Below, piece by piece: positions 1 through 8,313 of a stretch of DNA of 42,786 nt. This stretch comes from Lachnospiraceae bacterium. GTDB taxonomy: Bacteria; Bacillota; Clostridia; Lachnospirales; Lachnospiraceae. Location: the NCBI GenBank assembly GCA_017395635.1, contig JAFQOE010000025.1:1-42786 (forward strand). Direction: 5' to 3'. The position numbers and the translations under genes were made by a program. Numbering within the stretch: position 1 is the first letter of the stretch; every line of letters starts with the position of its first letter. The notes under the pieces are model-generated. The model did not search any database. It was not told the origin of the DNA and worked only from the letters and a program-made list of their open reading frames with translations.

Positions 1-1
1 A

Positions 2-3000
2 CAGGTAATTACCTTATATGTAGCAAAAAAATCGGTTAAGACTGTGGCACTGAATAAAACAGATGTAACCTTAATGCCAGATGAAAAGGTAAAGCTTGCA
101 ACAACGGTAACACCGGCAAATGCAGCCAATGTAGTGGTATATACGACATCAAATAAGGAGGTTGCAAAAGTAACCCAGAATGGAGAGGTGACTGCAGTAC
201 AGGAAGGAGTTGCAACGATTACAGCAATTACAGTAGATGGAAACAAAAAAGCAACCTGTACAGTGACTGTAAATGATAATGGTTCAAGTGAAGATAAGGG
301 ACAGAATCCAAATCAGCCGGTCAATCCGGACCAGCCGGAAAATCCGGACCAGCCAGTAAATCCGGACGAGCCGGTAAACCCGGACCAGCCGGAAAATCCG
401 GATCAGCCGGAAAATCCAGACCAGCCGGTAAATCCATACCCGCCAGGAGATGATGATATTGTTCTTCCGGATGTTGTAAATGCTGTAGATTCCGAGTCTC
501 TCATAAACGAGGGAATTCAGATTTCCAACGGAGACGAAACGTTGCATCTAGGTGAATTCATTGGTATTACTGCAATTTGCTTCCCTTATGCATGGTCTAA
601 TAGCAATAATTATGTTCTAAAGAGTTCTAATACGGCAGTTGTAACCGTCGATAAGGCTCATGTAGCATATGCAGTGGGTGTTGGTGAGGCTCAAATTACG
701 GCTTACACAATAGATGGAAAATACAAAGATACCATTGATGTAAAAGTATTGCCTAAAATGGAACATTCATATAATAGTCAAAACATTTACGAGGCAGAAA
801 TTGATAAATTTGGACTTATATGTCATACATCAGAAGATAATCCGTTAAGTGTTTCAGCGAATACAGCATACAACAATAGCGATGCCATTATGAGTATGAT
901 GAATTATGCTCATACAAATGGGTATGAGGTTGTAAAACTTCCGGAAAATAAAGTGATTTATATTGATCCGGCAAATACAATATATATGAAGAGAAATGTT
1001 TCGCTTGATTTAAATGGATCAGAACTTCGTATTGTTCCAAATGATTATCAGTCATATGTGGCAATTAATTTTAAAGAAGGTGGTATAAATGCATTCAATG
1101 GTTTTGTTGGTGGGACAGATACAACCTACGATAAGTACAAGGATGCAAAACAATTTACCTTTGAGAAGATTGGAGATAGTGTTTTCTTTCAGCCGATACC
1201 TGTTTGTATGAATAATAGTTTATATGAAGAAGGGAATTATTCCGGTAAATGGTTGAAAAAGGGTGGGGTTGTTCAATTTAATATCACTCACGTTAGAGAT
1301 AACAATGCGAATTTGTCAATTTATGCGCATTATTTAAAAGATGGACAAGAAGTATATATAGAGAATATGGGTGCATTGCATGGAATGTTAAATAATACGT
1401 TATTACAACCATCTCAAAAACTGCGTTTAACAGCAGATTATGACTATAATAGTGTGCAGTTTGAGTTACGTGCAAATTATGGTGGAACATCCAATTATAC
1501 TTTCTGTAAAGGTCAAATTTATGATATTACAACTGAAATATTGAGTAATGCTTCGATTGTAAACGGAACCATTACAGGTGAGAGAAGTACCAAATCATCC
1601 ACTTATCCAAATTGGGCAAAAGATGCGGCAACAGAAAGTTCCTGCAGCATTATTTTCTCTCAAGGTGAAAACAATGGAATTAAAAATCTAACAGTAAAAG
1701 ATTCAGTAGGATTTAATATGTCAGCAGGAGACGGAAGTATGCTGAACGCTACATATGTTTCTTACAATGGTTTGGAATTTGGAGCTTTTGATACTAATGG
1801 AAATAAGATAGATTGCGAGACTATGATTCGCAATTCTGATTATTATGACGTGACCAAATGGAATACTAATAAGTATATTTTAGGATACCATTTCGGATAT
1901 CAGGATATTGAACAGTGGTCTCATAGTAGAATTTACGATGTTTTTTACTATGATGCCAATAAGAAAATGATTTCTTACGAAAAAGGTCTTATGAGATTTC
2001 GCCAGTACGAAATGCCAGAAGGCACTTGCTATATAAATATTGCATTATATGATGCAGAATTGCCAACTAGTGGTAATACAGATTTTGGTAATGCAATTTC
2101 TATGTTGGAAGAAAGAGATATTCCAATCCGTAACTTTATCGAGGATTGTGTCATTGAAAACAATTATTCGACAGGTTTTGCTGCATGTGGTGGACAGAGA
2201 TGGAGCATTAAAGGCAATACATGGAGAAAGAACAGTGGTCGTATGCCAGGATGTGATATCGATTGGGAAGATGGTTGGAATTATATGCAGTGTGATATGA
2301 TTTGTGATAATGAATTTTTATCTTACAGTAATGTAATTACTTGTGCAGGCATGTACAGTTCTGTTTTCTATAATAATGTTTTCTATGGAAGTAGCACTTT
2401 CTATGCCAAGTCAAATTATTATAGTTTTGTAAAAAATACGGTGATTAAGGACACAGGAAAAATAGAAGGTTCTACTGGAAATGTTGCTTTTGGTGCAAGA
2501 AGTGATATCTGGATTTATGATAATACCTTTACCGGTGGTTCTATAACGAACGGAAGAGCTCATTCAACAGCTGAGTATCGCTTTAATTACATAGGAAATC
2601 ACTTTAGTAACGGAACCACTTTAACAGCAGTGGAAAATGAATATATTTCTGGATGTGACTTTACCGGGGAAGTAGGTGTTGTATCAGATCATGTTCAAAA
2701 ATCTACTTTTAGGGATTGTTCAAGATTAACGCTAAAAGGAACTTTGAAAGATTGTACATTAAATAAGGTGCAAATTTTTGCAGGAAATTCAGATTATATT
2801 AAATTGCAATCCTGCGATATGACAGATGTTAAATTTCCTGTGGGAGCACATAAAGTAAAATCAGTTCTTGTTGAAGATTGTAAAATTCGGTTTGATGAGG
2901 ATACTAATTTTATAGGTTACGATAAATATAAACCATCTGTTACTGTGCGTAATAGTGTATTGGATTTATCAAAAGTAGAGAAAGAGTTCCAACTTGTGAA

Positions 3001-3226
3001 TGCATGGGCTGTGGAAAATGTAGAAGTGAACTATTTATTTAGTAATAATGAGATCATTAAGCCGGAGAGTCTGACAGGATATGTTCTCTACACATCCCAT
3101 GTGCAAAATGCAACTGTAGAAAATAAATTTATCGTTACTTTAGACGGCACAAATTTTGATGAACTTAAAGATTGTAATAAAACAACCGGAAATTTTGAAA
3201 TTATTAGAGGTGTAACAAGTAACTAA
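2..3226 (+). CDS. Secreted surface protein with Big_2 and beta-helix domains (5' truncated by window)
   Basis: The frame is open from base 2, so the gene begins before the window; the first in-window start-like codon (GTG 44) is not the true start. Visible order: an Ig-like Big_2 domain (about nt 2-280, with the typical 'VTPANA', 'AKVTQNGEVTAV' pattern); a proline/acid-rich spacer of 5-residue NPDQP/NPEQP-type units (about nt 305-440, 15-bp DNA period); a second Big_2-like domain (about 470-760); a pectate-lyase-superfamily-like start (about 840-1100, 'KLPENKVIYID' strand pattern); a sandwich-like insert (about 1170-1540); and a long right-handed beta-helix made of N-rich short strands to about 3100. 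No LPXTG or membrane anchor is seen at the C-terminus. Such architectures are typical of extracellular glycan-binding or glycan-cleaving proteins; substrate and activity cannot be read from the sequence. The gene ends in three consecutive TAA codons. Confidence 0.85.
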   Translation, partial: QVITLYVAKKSVKTVALNKTDVTLMPDEKVKLATTVTPANAANVVVYTTSNKEVAKVTQNGEVTAVQEGVATITAITVDGNKKATCTVTVNDNGSSEDKGQNPNQPVNPDQPENPDQPVNPDEPVNPDQPENPDQPENPDQPVNPYPPGDDDIVLPDVVNAVDSESLINEGIQISNGDETLHLGEFIGITAICFPYAWSNSNNYVLKSSNTAVVTVDKAHVAYAVGVGEAQITAYTIDGKYKDTIDVKVLPKMEHSYNSQNIYEAEIDKFGLICHTSEDNPLSVSANTAYNNSDAIMSMMNYAHTNGYEVVKLPENKVIYIDPANTIYMKRNVSLDLNGSELRIVPNDYQSYVAINFKEGGINAFNGFVGGTDTTYDKYKDAKQFTFEKIGDSVFFQPIPVCMNNSLYEEGNYSGKWLKKGGVVQFNITHVRDNNANLSIYAHYLKDGQEVYIENMGALHGMLNNTLLQPSQKLRLTADYDYNSVQFELRANYGGTSNYTFCKGQIYDITTEILSNASIVNGTITGERSTKSSTYPNWAKDAATESSCSIIFSQGENNGIKNLTVKDSVGFNMSAGDGSMLNATYVSYNGLEFGAFDTNGNKIDCETMIRNSDYYDVTKWNTNKYILGYHFGYQDIEQWSHSRIYDVFYYDANKKMISYEKGLMRFRQYEMPEGTCYINIALYDAELPTSGNTDFGNAISMLEERDIPIRNFIEDCVIENNYSTGFAACGGQRWSIKGNTWRKNSGRMPGCDIDWEDGWNYMQCDMICDNEFLSYSNVITCAGMYSSVFYNNVFYGSSTFYAKSNYYSFVKNTVIKDTGKIEGSTGNVAFGARSDIWIYDNTFTGGSITNGRAHSTAEYRFNYIGNHFSNGTTLTAVENEYISGCDFTGEVGVVSDHVQKSTFRDCSRLTLKGTLKDCTLNKVQIFAGNSDYIKLQSCDMTDVKFPVGAHKVKSVLVEDCKIRFDEDTNFIGYDKYKPSVTVRNSVLDLSKVEKEFQLVNAWAVENVEVNYLFSNNEIIKPESLTGYVLYTSHVQNATVENKFIVTLDGTNFDELKDCNKTTGNFEIIRGVTSN
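305..440 (+). repeat. 15-bp tandem repeats encoding NPDQP-type linker
   Basis: About nine imperfect 15-bp units (aatccggaccagccg and variants) encode N-P-[DE]-[QE]-P pentapeptides. The spacer separates the two Big_2-like domains and is likely extended, acting as a cell-wall or inter-domain stalk. The low-divergence units suggest recent expansion by slippage. Confidence 0.85.
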
Positions 3227-3233
3227 TAATAAA

Positions 3234-3344
3234 GCTTTTTCAAAGAAAGGTGTCGTAAAGGGCAAAAAGGATGGAACTGCAGAATTTATGTGGGTGGCAC
3301 CTATAGCAAGATATGAAGTACAGGAAAAGACGGTTGTGAAATGA
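3234..3344 (+). pseudogene. Decayed Big_2-type C-terminal tail
   Basis: Directly after the surface-protein stop codons, a different frame (codons from about 3234 to TGA at 3342-3344) encodes 'AFSKKGVVKGKKDGTAEF' and ends 'YEVQEKTVVK'. The 'SKKGVVKGKKDGTA' pattern is characteristic of Big_2 repeats in clostridial surface proteins. No start codon or ribosome binding site serves it. It is read as a remnant of an ancestral longer C-terminus or of a deleted neighbouring surface-protein gene. Confidence 0.6.
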
Positions 3345-3368
3345 GACATCGTAAGAGCTAGATTTTTA

Positions 3369-3404
3369 AGCGTAGCAGTTGTAAAGGCTGCTACGCTATT
3401 TTTG
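3369..3404 (+). terminator. Rho-independent terminator after surface-protein gene
   Basis: A perfect 10-bp stem (agcgtagcag / ctgctacgct) with a 9-nt loop is followed by attttttg. It closes the surface-protein transcription unit. Confidence 0.85.
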
Positions 3405-3536
3405 TTAGGGCAAGGCCCTGTTTTCGTATTTCTAAAAACGAAATGGAAAACAAATTAACCTTTTGTCGTTTTTTTCATATTCTAAAGGAAGAAAGTAGCA
3501 ACGATTCGTTGTGGTGGAAGATTGGATGGAGTGGGT

Positions 3537-5300
3537 ATGACTTGTGAAGAAATGATATACAGCAATGATTATGCAGATTATATGATTAATTATTTTGATG
3601 AGCAGGAAGGTGCAGATGAGCAATTTCAAAATGCATGTGTCAATCCGATTATTGACAAAATTGCTATTTTACATATGAAAAAGCCTAGAGATTATATGAC
3701 AAATCTGGAACGCACGCCTTATTCCTTTATTCCTAAATTATTTGGTTTGATGGATTCTTCTAACATGGAAGCTGTTGGGGTGAAACAGGTTAAAAGTAAC
3801 AGCGGCATTGGAATAACCGGAAAGAATGTAATTGTTGGGTTTGTGGATACAGGTATAGATTACACAAATCCATTGTTTTTAGGTGCAGATGGAAGTACTA
3901 GAATAGGTGTTATTTGGGATCAAAGCATCGAAAATAGCAGTAGGGAAAGTGATGATAACTTGGAAACGGATGAAGTATCTAATAAAAGTATTACAGATGA
4001 TAGAAATATACCGATTCCTCTTTACGGAACGGTGTTTGCTAAGTCGCAAATAGAGGAAGCATTAATACAAGAGAATCCTTATGAGATAGTTCCATCAAGG
4101 GATGAAAATGGGCATGGAACATTTATGACAGGAATTGTGGCAGGAGGAGAGAATAGAGAAAATGATTTTGTGGGGATTGCCAGTGATGCGGAGATTGCAG
4201 TGGTGAAATTGAAGGAAGCAAAGCCTTATCTAAAAGAGTATTTTGGAGTGCCACAAACAGCGACGGCTTATCAGGAAACTGATGTGATGTATGCTGTAGA
4301 ATATTTGCTTCGGTATGCGGATGCGAGAAATCTTCCGATTTCGATTTATATTGGGGTGGGAAGTAGTAATGGTGGACATAATGGTTTAACTTATTTGGAA
4401 CGGTATCTGACTAATATATTAGAGAATCCGGGGATTATGATAAGTGTTCCGGCAGGTAATGAAGGCAATGAGAGATTGCATTATGCAGGAGATATGGCAG
4501 AAGAGGAAGATATGGTAGAGGTTGAATTCAATATAGCAGAAGGACAGGAAACCCTTGTGCTAGAGTTTTGGGGGGACGCTCCTACAACATTCGCTGTGGG
4601 TTTGGTATCACCTCAGGGAGATCGAATCGAAAGAATCCCCCCTCGATTTGGAAAAGAAGAAGTTTTACGATTACCGTTAGCAAAGTCAACTATATATGTT
4701 GCTTATCAAATGATTGAAACGTATTCCGGGGATGAATTGATTTTTATAAGAATTACCAATCCAATTGCCGGATTATGGAAGCTGTTGGTAAGTGCAGCTG
4801 ATGGAAGAAAGAGAACCTTTAATATTTGGATGCCGTTGCGACAGTTTTTGCAAAGAGAAACCTATTTTTTGAGAGCGGAACCTAACAATACGATTACGAA
4901 TCCGGGAAATGCACCATTGGTGACTACAATGACAGCGTATAATCATTTGAATGGAAGTGTTTATGCAGAGAGTGGAAGAGGATTTATTTCAAAGCAGCTA
5001 GTGAAACCGGATATGGCAGCTCCGGGTGTGGATGTGACTGGACCGGGGCTTCGAAAAAATTATGTCACTAAGACGGGAACATCAGTTGCAGCAGCTCATG
5101 CGGCTGGAATTTTTGCATTGTTTTTACAGTGGAATCAAGAAAATACAGAATTAGGAGAGCTGTATGCTGCGCAGATACAGAATTTATTTTATAAGAGTGC
5201 AACAAGGTCTTCGGATATGAATTATCCCAGTATAATTTGGGGATATGGAATTATCAATGCACAACAGGTGTTTGAACAATTTCGGATAATTGAAACATAG
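3537..5300 (+). CDS. S8 family serine peptidase, CspA-like subtilase
   Basis: 587-aa subtilisin-family protein. Start ATG 3537 is chosen because GGAG lies 5 nt upstream; a TTG at 3522 is possible but lacks a better site. The catalytic triad is visible: Asp104 in 'VDTGIDYTNP', His193 in 'NGHGTFMTG', Ser516 in 'GTSVAAA' (canonical GTSxAAP has Pro where this has Ala). A long stretch between His and Ser holds the jelly-roll-like insertion seen in the CspA/B/C-type clostridial subtilases. There is no signal peptide and no obvious cleavable prodomain beyond about 80 N-terminal residues. In Clostridioides, Csp proteins act in spore germination; Lachnospiraceae carry many paralogues of unknown substrate, so a germination role is only a possibility. 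It stands alone, with its own terminator downstream shared with convergent htpG. Confidence 0.88.
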   Translation: MTCEEMIYSNDYADYMINYFDEQEGADEQFQNACVNPIIDKIAILHMKKPRDYMTNLERTPYSFIPKLFGLMDSSNMEAVGVKQVKSNSGIGITGKNVIVGFVDTGIDYTNPLFLGADGSTRIGVIWDQSIENSSRESDDNLETDEVSNKSITDDRNIPIPLYGTVFAKSQIEEALIQENPYEIVPSRDENGHGTFMTGIVAGGENRENDFVGIASDAEIAVVKLKEAKPYLKEYFGVPQTATAYQETDVMYAVEYLLRYADARNLPISIYIGVGSSNGGHNGLTYLERYLTNILENPGIMISVPAGNEGNERLHYAGDMAEEEDMVEVEFNIAEGQETLVLEFWGDAPTTFAVGLVSPQGDRIERIPPRFGKEEVLRLPLAKSTIYVAYQMIETYSGDELIFIRITNPIAGLWKLLVSAADGRKRTFNIWMPLRQFLQRETYFLRAEPNNTITNPGNAPLVTTMTAYNHLNGSVYAESGRGFISKQLVKPDMAAPGVDVTGPGLRKNYVTKTGTSVAAAHAAGIFALFLQWNQENTELGELYAAQIQNLFYKSATRSSDMNYPSIIWGYGIINAQQVFEQFRIIET

Positions 5301-5377
5301 AAGAGTAAGATTAATATATTGGTGAAAGAAGATATAATATAAGAAATTTCGTAACTACAAAGGTGTTGAAAATTGCA

Positions 5378-5414
5378 AAACCGTAAAGAACAAATGGGTT
5401 GTTCTTTACGGTTT
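5378..5414. terminator. Bidirectional terminator between convergent genes
   Basis: Perfect 14-bp inverted repeat (aaaccgtaaagaac / gttctttacggttt) with a 9-nt loop, lying between the + strand subtilase and the - strand htpG. It has U-rich or A-rich flanks on both sides, so it can stop transcription from either direction. Confidence 0.85.
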
Positions 5415-5458
5415 CGGTTATTGCTATTCAACTAGTTTTGTAGCAGGTATAACAAATT

Positions 5459-7402
5459 TTATTTTGTAATAAATCCAAGAATTTGATTGCTTCGTGCAAT
5501 GAATTTCGTCATAGCATCTGCTTCCAATGGAGCGTGTGCAAGAAGTGCAAGGTCATAAAGCTGTTCACAGACCGTTTTGGTGTTCTCGCCTTCCGGATTT
5601 TCTAAAATATACTGAACAAGATTATTATTTGCATTCAATACTAAAGTCTGTCCTTCACCACCGAACATAGAAGGATCCATGTTACCCATCATGCTGTACA
5701 TTTTCATCATATCCTGCATTCTTCTTGTTTCTTCAGGAAGGGTAATCATAGAAGAAATATCAGCATTTTTAAGTTTCTCAACCTTCACATTCAGCTTATC
5801 GTTCTCTAATGCTTTGCGGAAAGTATCTGTCAATTTATCAGTTGCATCCTTCATTTCTTCTTCCGATACTTCTTCTTTGAAAGTGTTGGTAATATCGGAA
5901 TCAATTCTTGTGAACTTCACATCTTCGTGTTTCTGCTCCTGATGTGTAATAAATGGAGTATCAATATTGTGAGTTAACACAACTGCATCGATTTCTTGCT
6001 CTTTGAACATATTAATATATTGAGATTGTACCTTTTCGTTATCGGTGTAGAATACAGTATTCTCATATTTTTCTTTGCCTGCTTCTAAATACTCGTCAAG
6101 TGTGAGATATTTGCCATCTAAGTTCTTGTATAAAATGTAATTCATCATTTTATCGTTGAATTTGTCATCCTTTAAGCAACCAAATTTGATAAATGGGCTC
6201 AAATCATCCCAGTAGCTTTCGTATGTTTCACGCTCTGTTTTGAACATGCCGGAAAGTTTGTCTGCAACTTTTTTGGTGATGTAATCGGAAATTTTCTTAA
6301 CAAATCCATCATTTTGTAGAGCACTTCTTGATACGTTAAGAGGAAGGTCCGGACAATCAATGACACCTTTTAGTAATAGTAAGAACTCAGGAATTACTTC
6401 TTTGATATTATCTGCGATGAATACCTGATTGTTATATAACTTAATGGTTCCCTCTAATGTGTCATATTCTGAATTGAACTTAGGGAAATAAAGGATACCC
6501 TTTAGGTTGAATGGATAATCCATGTTCAAATGAATCCAGAATAACGGCTCTTTGAAGTCTAAGAAAACTTTTCTGTAGAATTCCTTGTATTCCTCTTCCT
6601 CACAATCATTCGGATGCTTCGTCCATAATGGTTTGGTGTCGTTAATAGGAGTTTCCTTCGGTTCTGATTTGGTGTTGCCTGCGTCGGTAGAATCACCATC
6701 TGCTTCGTTATCGGTTGTTTCTTCTACAACTTCGGTTTCTACAACATCTTCAGTTTCTTCTTTTGCAGTATCTGCATTGGTAAAGAAGATTTCTTCCGGC
6801 ATAAATGAACAGTATTTCTGTAATACTTCTTTAACGCGATATTCATTTGCAAATTCGTAGCTGTCTTCGTTCAAATATAAAGTGATTTCTGTACCGTGTA
6901 CATCTCTGTCACCAGTAGACATTGTATATTCTGTACCACCATCACATTCCCAGAATACAGGTTCTGCATCTTCCTGATAAGAAAGAGTATTGATTGTAAC
7001 TTTGTCAGCAACCATAAAGGTTGAATAAAATCCAAGACCGAAATGTCCAATGATTTGGTCATCCGTTGCTTTGTCTTTGTATTTCTCGAGGAAGTCAGAT
7101 GCTCCGGAAAATGCAATCTGATTAATGTATTCATTCACTTCGTCAGCAGTCATACCGATACCGTTATCAATAAATGTAAGAGTTTTATCCTTAGGACTTG
7201 CAATTACATCAATGCGGTAATTCGTATCTTCAGCTTCTTCGTATTCGCCGATTAATGCTAATTTGCGAAGTTTAGTTACTGCGTCACAGGCATTCGATAC
7301 AACCTCACGGATAAAAATATCATGGTCAGAATATAACCACTTCTTGATAATAGGAAAGATATTATCACTGTTAATGGATAAGCTACCTTTTTTCATGCTC
7401 AT
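5459..7402 (-). CDS. htpG: Molecular chaperone HtpG (Hsp90)
   Basis: 647-aa Hsp90-family ATPase. The start is the ATG at 7402 (MSMKKG), which has AAGGAG 8 nt upstream; an open extension to 7486 has no ribosome binding site. The GHKL ATP-binding motifs are intact: 'REVVSNACDA' (E33, N37), 'DNGIGM' (D79), 'GHFGLGFYS' (119-127), 'HGTEITLYL'. The middle-domain 'NVSRSALQ' holds the arginine that contacts ATP gamma-phosphate in Hsp90s. Unusually for a bacterial HtpG, a roughly 44-residue, strongly acidic linker (about residues 212-255) separates the N-terminal and middle domains, in the place of the eukaryotic charged linker. A sigma-A promoter and a perfect CIRCE lie upstream, so heat-shock control by HrcA is likely. 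Cytosolic protein-folding role. Confidence 0.97.
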   Translation of the reverse strand: MSMKKGSLSINSDNIFPIIKKWLYSDHDIFIREVVSNACDAVTKLRKLALIGEYEEAEDTNYRIDVIASPKDKTLTFIDNGIGMTADEVNEYINQIAFSGASDFLEKYKDKATDDQIIGHFGLGFYSTFMVADKVTINTLSYQEDAEPVFWECDGGTEYTMSTGDRDVHGTEITLYLNEDSYEFANEYRVKEVLQKYCSFMPEEIFFTNADTAKEETEDVVETEVVEETTDNEADGDSTDAGNTKSEPKETPINDTKPLWTKHPNDCEEEEYKEFYRKVFLDFKEPLFWIHLNMDYPFNLKGILYFPKFNSEYDTLEGTIKLYNNQVFIADNIKEVIPEFLLLLKGVIDCPDLPLNVSRSALQNDGFVKKISDYITKKVADKLSGMFKTERETYESYWDDLSPFIKFGCLKDDKFNDKMMNYILYKNLDGKYLTLDEYLEAGKEKYENTVFYTDNEKVQSQYINMFKEQEIDAVVLTHNIDTPFITHQEQKHEDVKFTRIDSDITNTFKEEVSEEEMKDATDKLTDTFRKALENDKLNVKVEKLKNADISSMITLPEETRRMQDMMKMYSMMGNMDPSMFGGEGQTLVLNANNNLVQYILENPEGENTKTVCEQLYDLALLAHAPLEADAMTKFIARSNQILGFITK

Positions 7403-7495
7403 AAAAACATCTCCTTCATTTATAATATATATTTTATAGACGTTATAAGTGAAACGATGAGAAAACAAAATCTGCTGTCGTTTCATATAAGAAGT

Positions 7496-7524
7496 ATGAT
7501 AGTACAGCAGTGTGGAAAAGTCAA
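7496..7524 (-). promoter_or_regulatory. htpG promoter
   Basis: On the minus strand TTGACT (7524-7519), a 17-bp spacer and TATCAT (7501-7496) form a good sigma-A promoter about 95 bp before the htpG start codon. Confidence 0.8.
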
Positions 7525-7531
7525 GAAAAAA

Positions 7532-7558
7532 TTAGCACTCGTTGGAAGAGAGTGCTAA
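7532..7558 (-). promoter_or_regulatory. CIRCE element (HrcA operator)
   Basis: Perfect match to the CIRCE consensus TTAGCACTC-N9-GAGTGCTAA. HrcA binds this inverted repeat to repress heat-shock genes. It sits just upstream of the htpG -35 hexamer (7 bp away) rather than over the start site, and downstream of the neighbouring DUF5721-like gene. Confidence 0.95.
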
Positions 7559-7604
7559 CAATTTGTTTTGAGAATGTTAAAATAGTTTGGAACATAATAA
7601 GAAT

Positions 7605-8102
7605 TTATTCACAAGTAATGTTGTTTGCTTTGAATAATTGGATAATCTGATCGGTAAATTCCGATTCCAATGCTTTTTCCATTGTGAAAATTTGATATGA
7701 AATTCCACAGATTACATTCAAATCTTTTTCTTGAAAGATGATGTTTAAAAACATACCATCAATATCGTTAGGATTGAGTGCAGACTTTGTTGTGTTTAGG
7801 AGTTGAAGTGTGTTTTCTTCATTGACTTTCAATACAATCTTTAGCTGAGAAGGTGTTTTCTTGCCTTTAATAAGCAAAAAGACTTTTTCTTTCGCAATAG
7901 ACCATGGTAAGTAAGTCTGTGTGTTTATGTCTGATGTGACAAAATCATCTTCGTTAAAGAATGCGTGATTAATATGACCATCAAGGTTATAGGACATATC
8001 AGTAAGGATGGAAGCAGAAACAAATTGGTAGTTATCTAAAATGGTTGTTTGAAATAATAACTGCATAAATGGTTTGATATCTAATATATTAATTGCCTGC
8101 AT
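7605..8102 (-). CDS. DUF5721-like hypothetical protein
   Basis: 165-aa protein of mixed alpha/beta character with no signal peptide or membrane segment. The central 'LPWSIAKEKVFLLIKGKKTPSQLKI' region and 'DIDGMFLNIIF' resemble the DUF5721 family of Clostridia as I remember it; no function is known to me. The start ATG has AAAGGATAG about 7 nt upstream. It lies upstream of htpG on the same strand, but the CIRCE-promoter block between them suggests separate transcription. The assignment to the family is from memory of conserved patterns and should be checked by a profile search. Confidence 0.65.
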   Translation of the reverse strand: MQAINILDIKPFMQLLFQTTILDNYQFVSASILTDMSYNLDGHINHAFFNEDDFVTSDINTQTYLPWSIAKEKVFLLIKGKKTPSQLKIVLKVNEENTLQLLNTTKSALNPNDIDGMFLNIIFQEKDLNVICGISYQIFTMEKALESEFTDQIIQLFKANNITCE

Positions 8103-8165
8103 AGTAATCTATCCTTTCGAAATTATAGTAAAATAAATATGTCCTTTGGACACCGCTTGCGCGTG

Positions 8166-8190
8166 AAGAGTTTGCAAGCAAACTCTTTGT
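8166..8190. repeat. Hairpin in intergenic region, possible weak terminator
   Basis: A 9-bp perfect stem (aagagtttg / caaactctt) with loop caag, followed by tgttct, between divergent genes. A longer alternative pairing uses the flanking gcttgc/gcaagc. Because the flanking genes diverge, a terminator is not obviously needed here; function unknown. Confidence 0.4.
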
Positions 8191-8239
8191 TCTATGGGAT
8201 AAGTGTAACATTATAAAAAGGGAACTGCAAGGTAAAAGC

Positions 8240-8269
8240 TTTGCAAAAAGTCGCAATGTAATTTATAAT
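8240..8269 (+). promoter_or_regulatory. Probable promoter of M18 aminopeptidase gene
   Basis: TTTGCA (8240-8245), 18-bp spacer, TATAAT (8264-8269), about 45 bp before the start codon. The -35 is a partial match. A second TATAAT-like box lies at about 8285-8290. Confidence 0.45.
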
Positions 8270-8313
8270 TTTGGATATAAGTTGTATAATAACAAAGAAT
8301 AGAGGAAAGATAT

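Noticed and set aside
284-547. Minus-strand open frame rich in Leu, Ile and Arg over the repeat region
   Set aside because: It is the shadow of the 15-bp repeats in the surface-protein gene.
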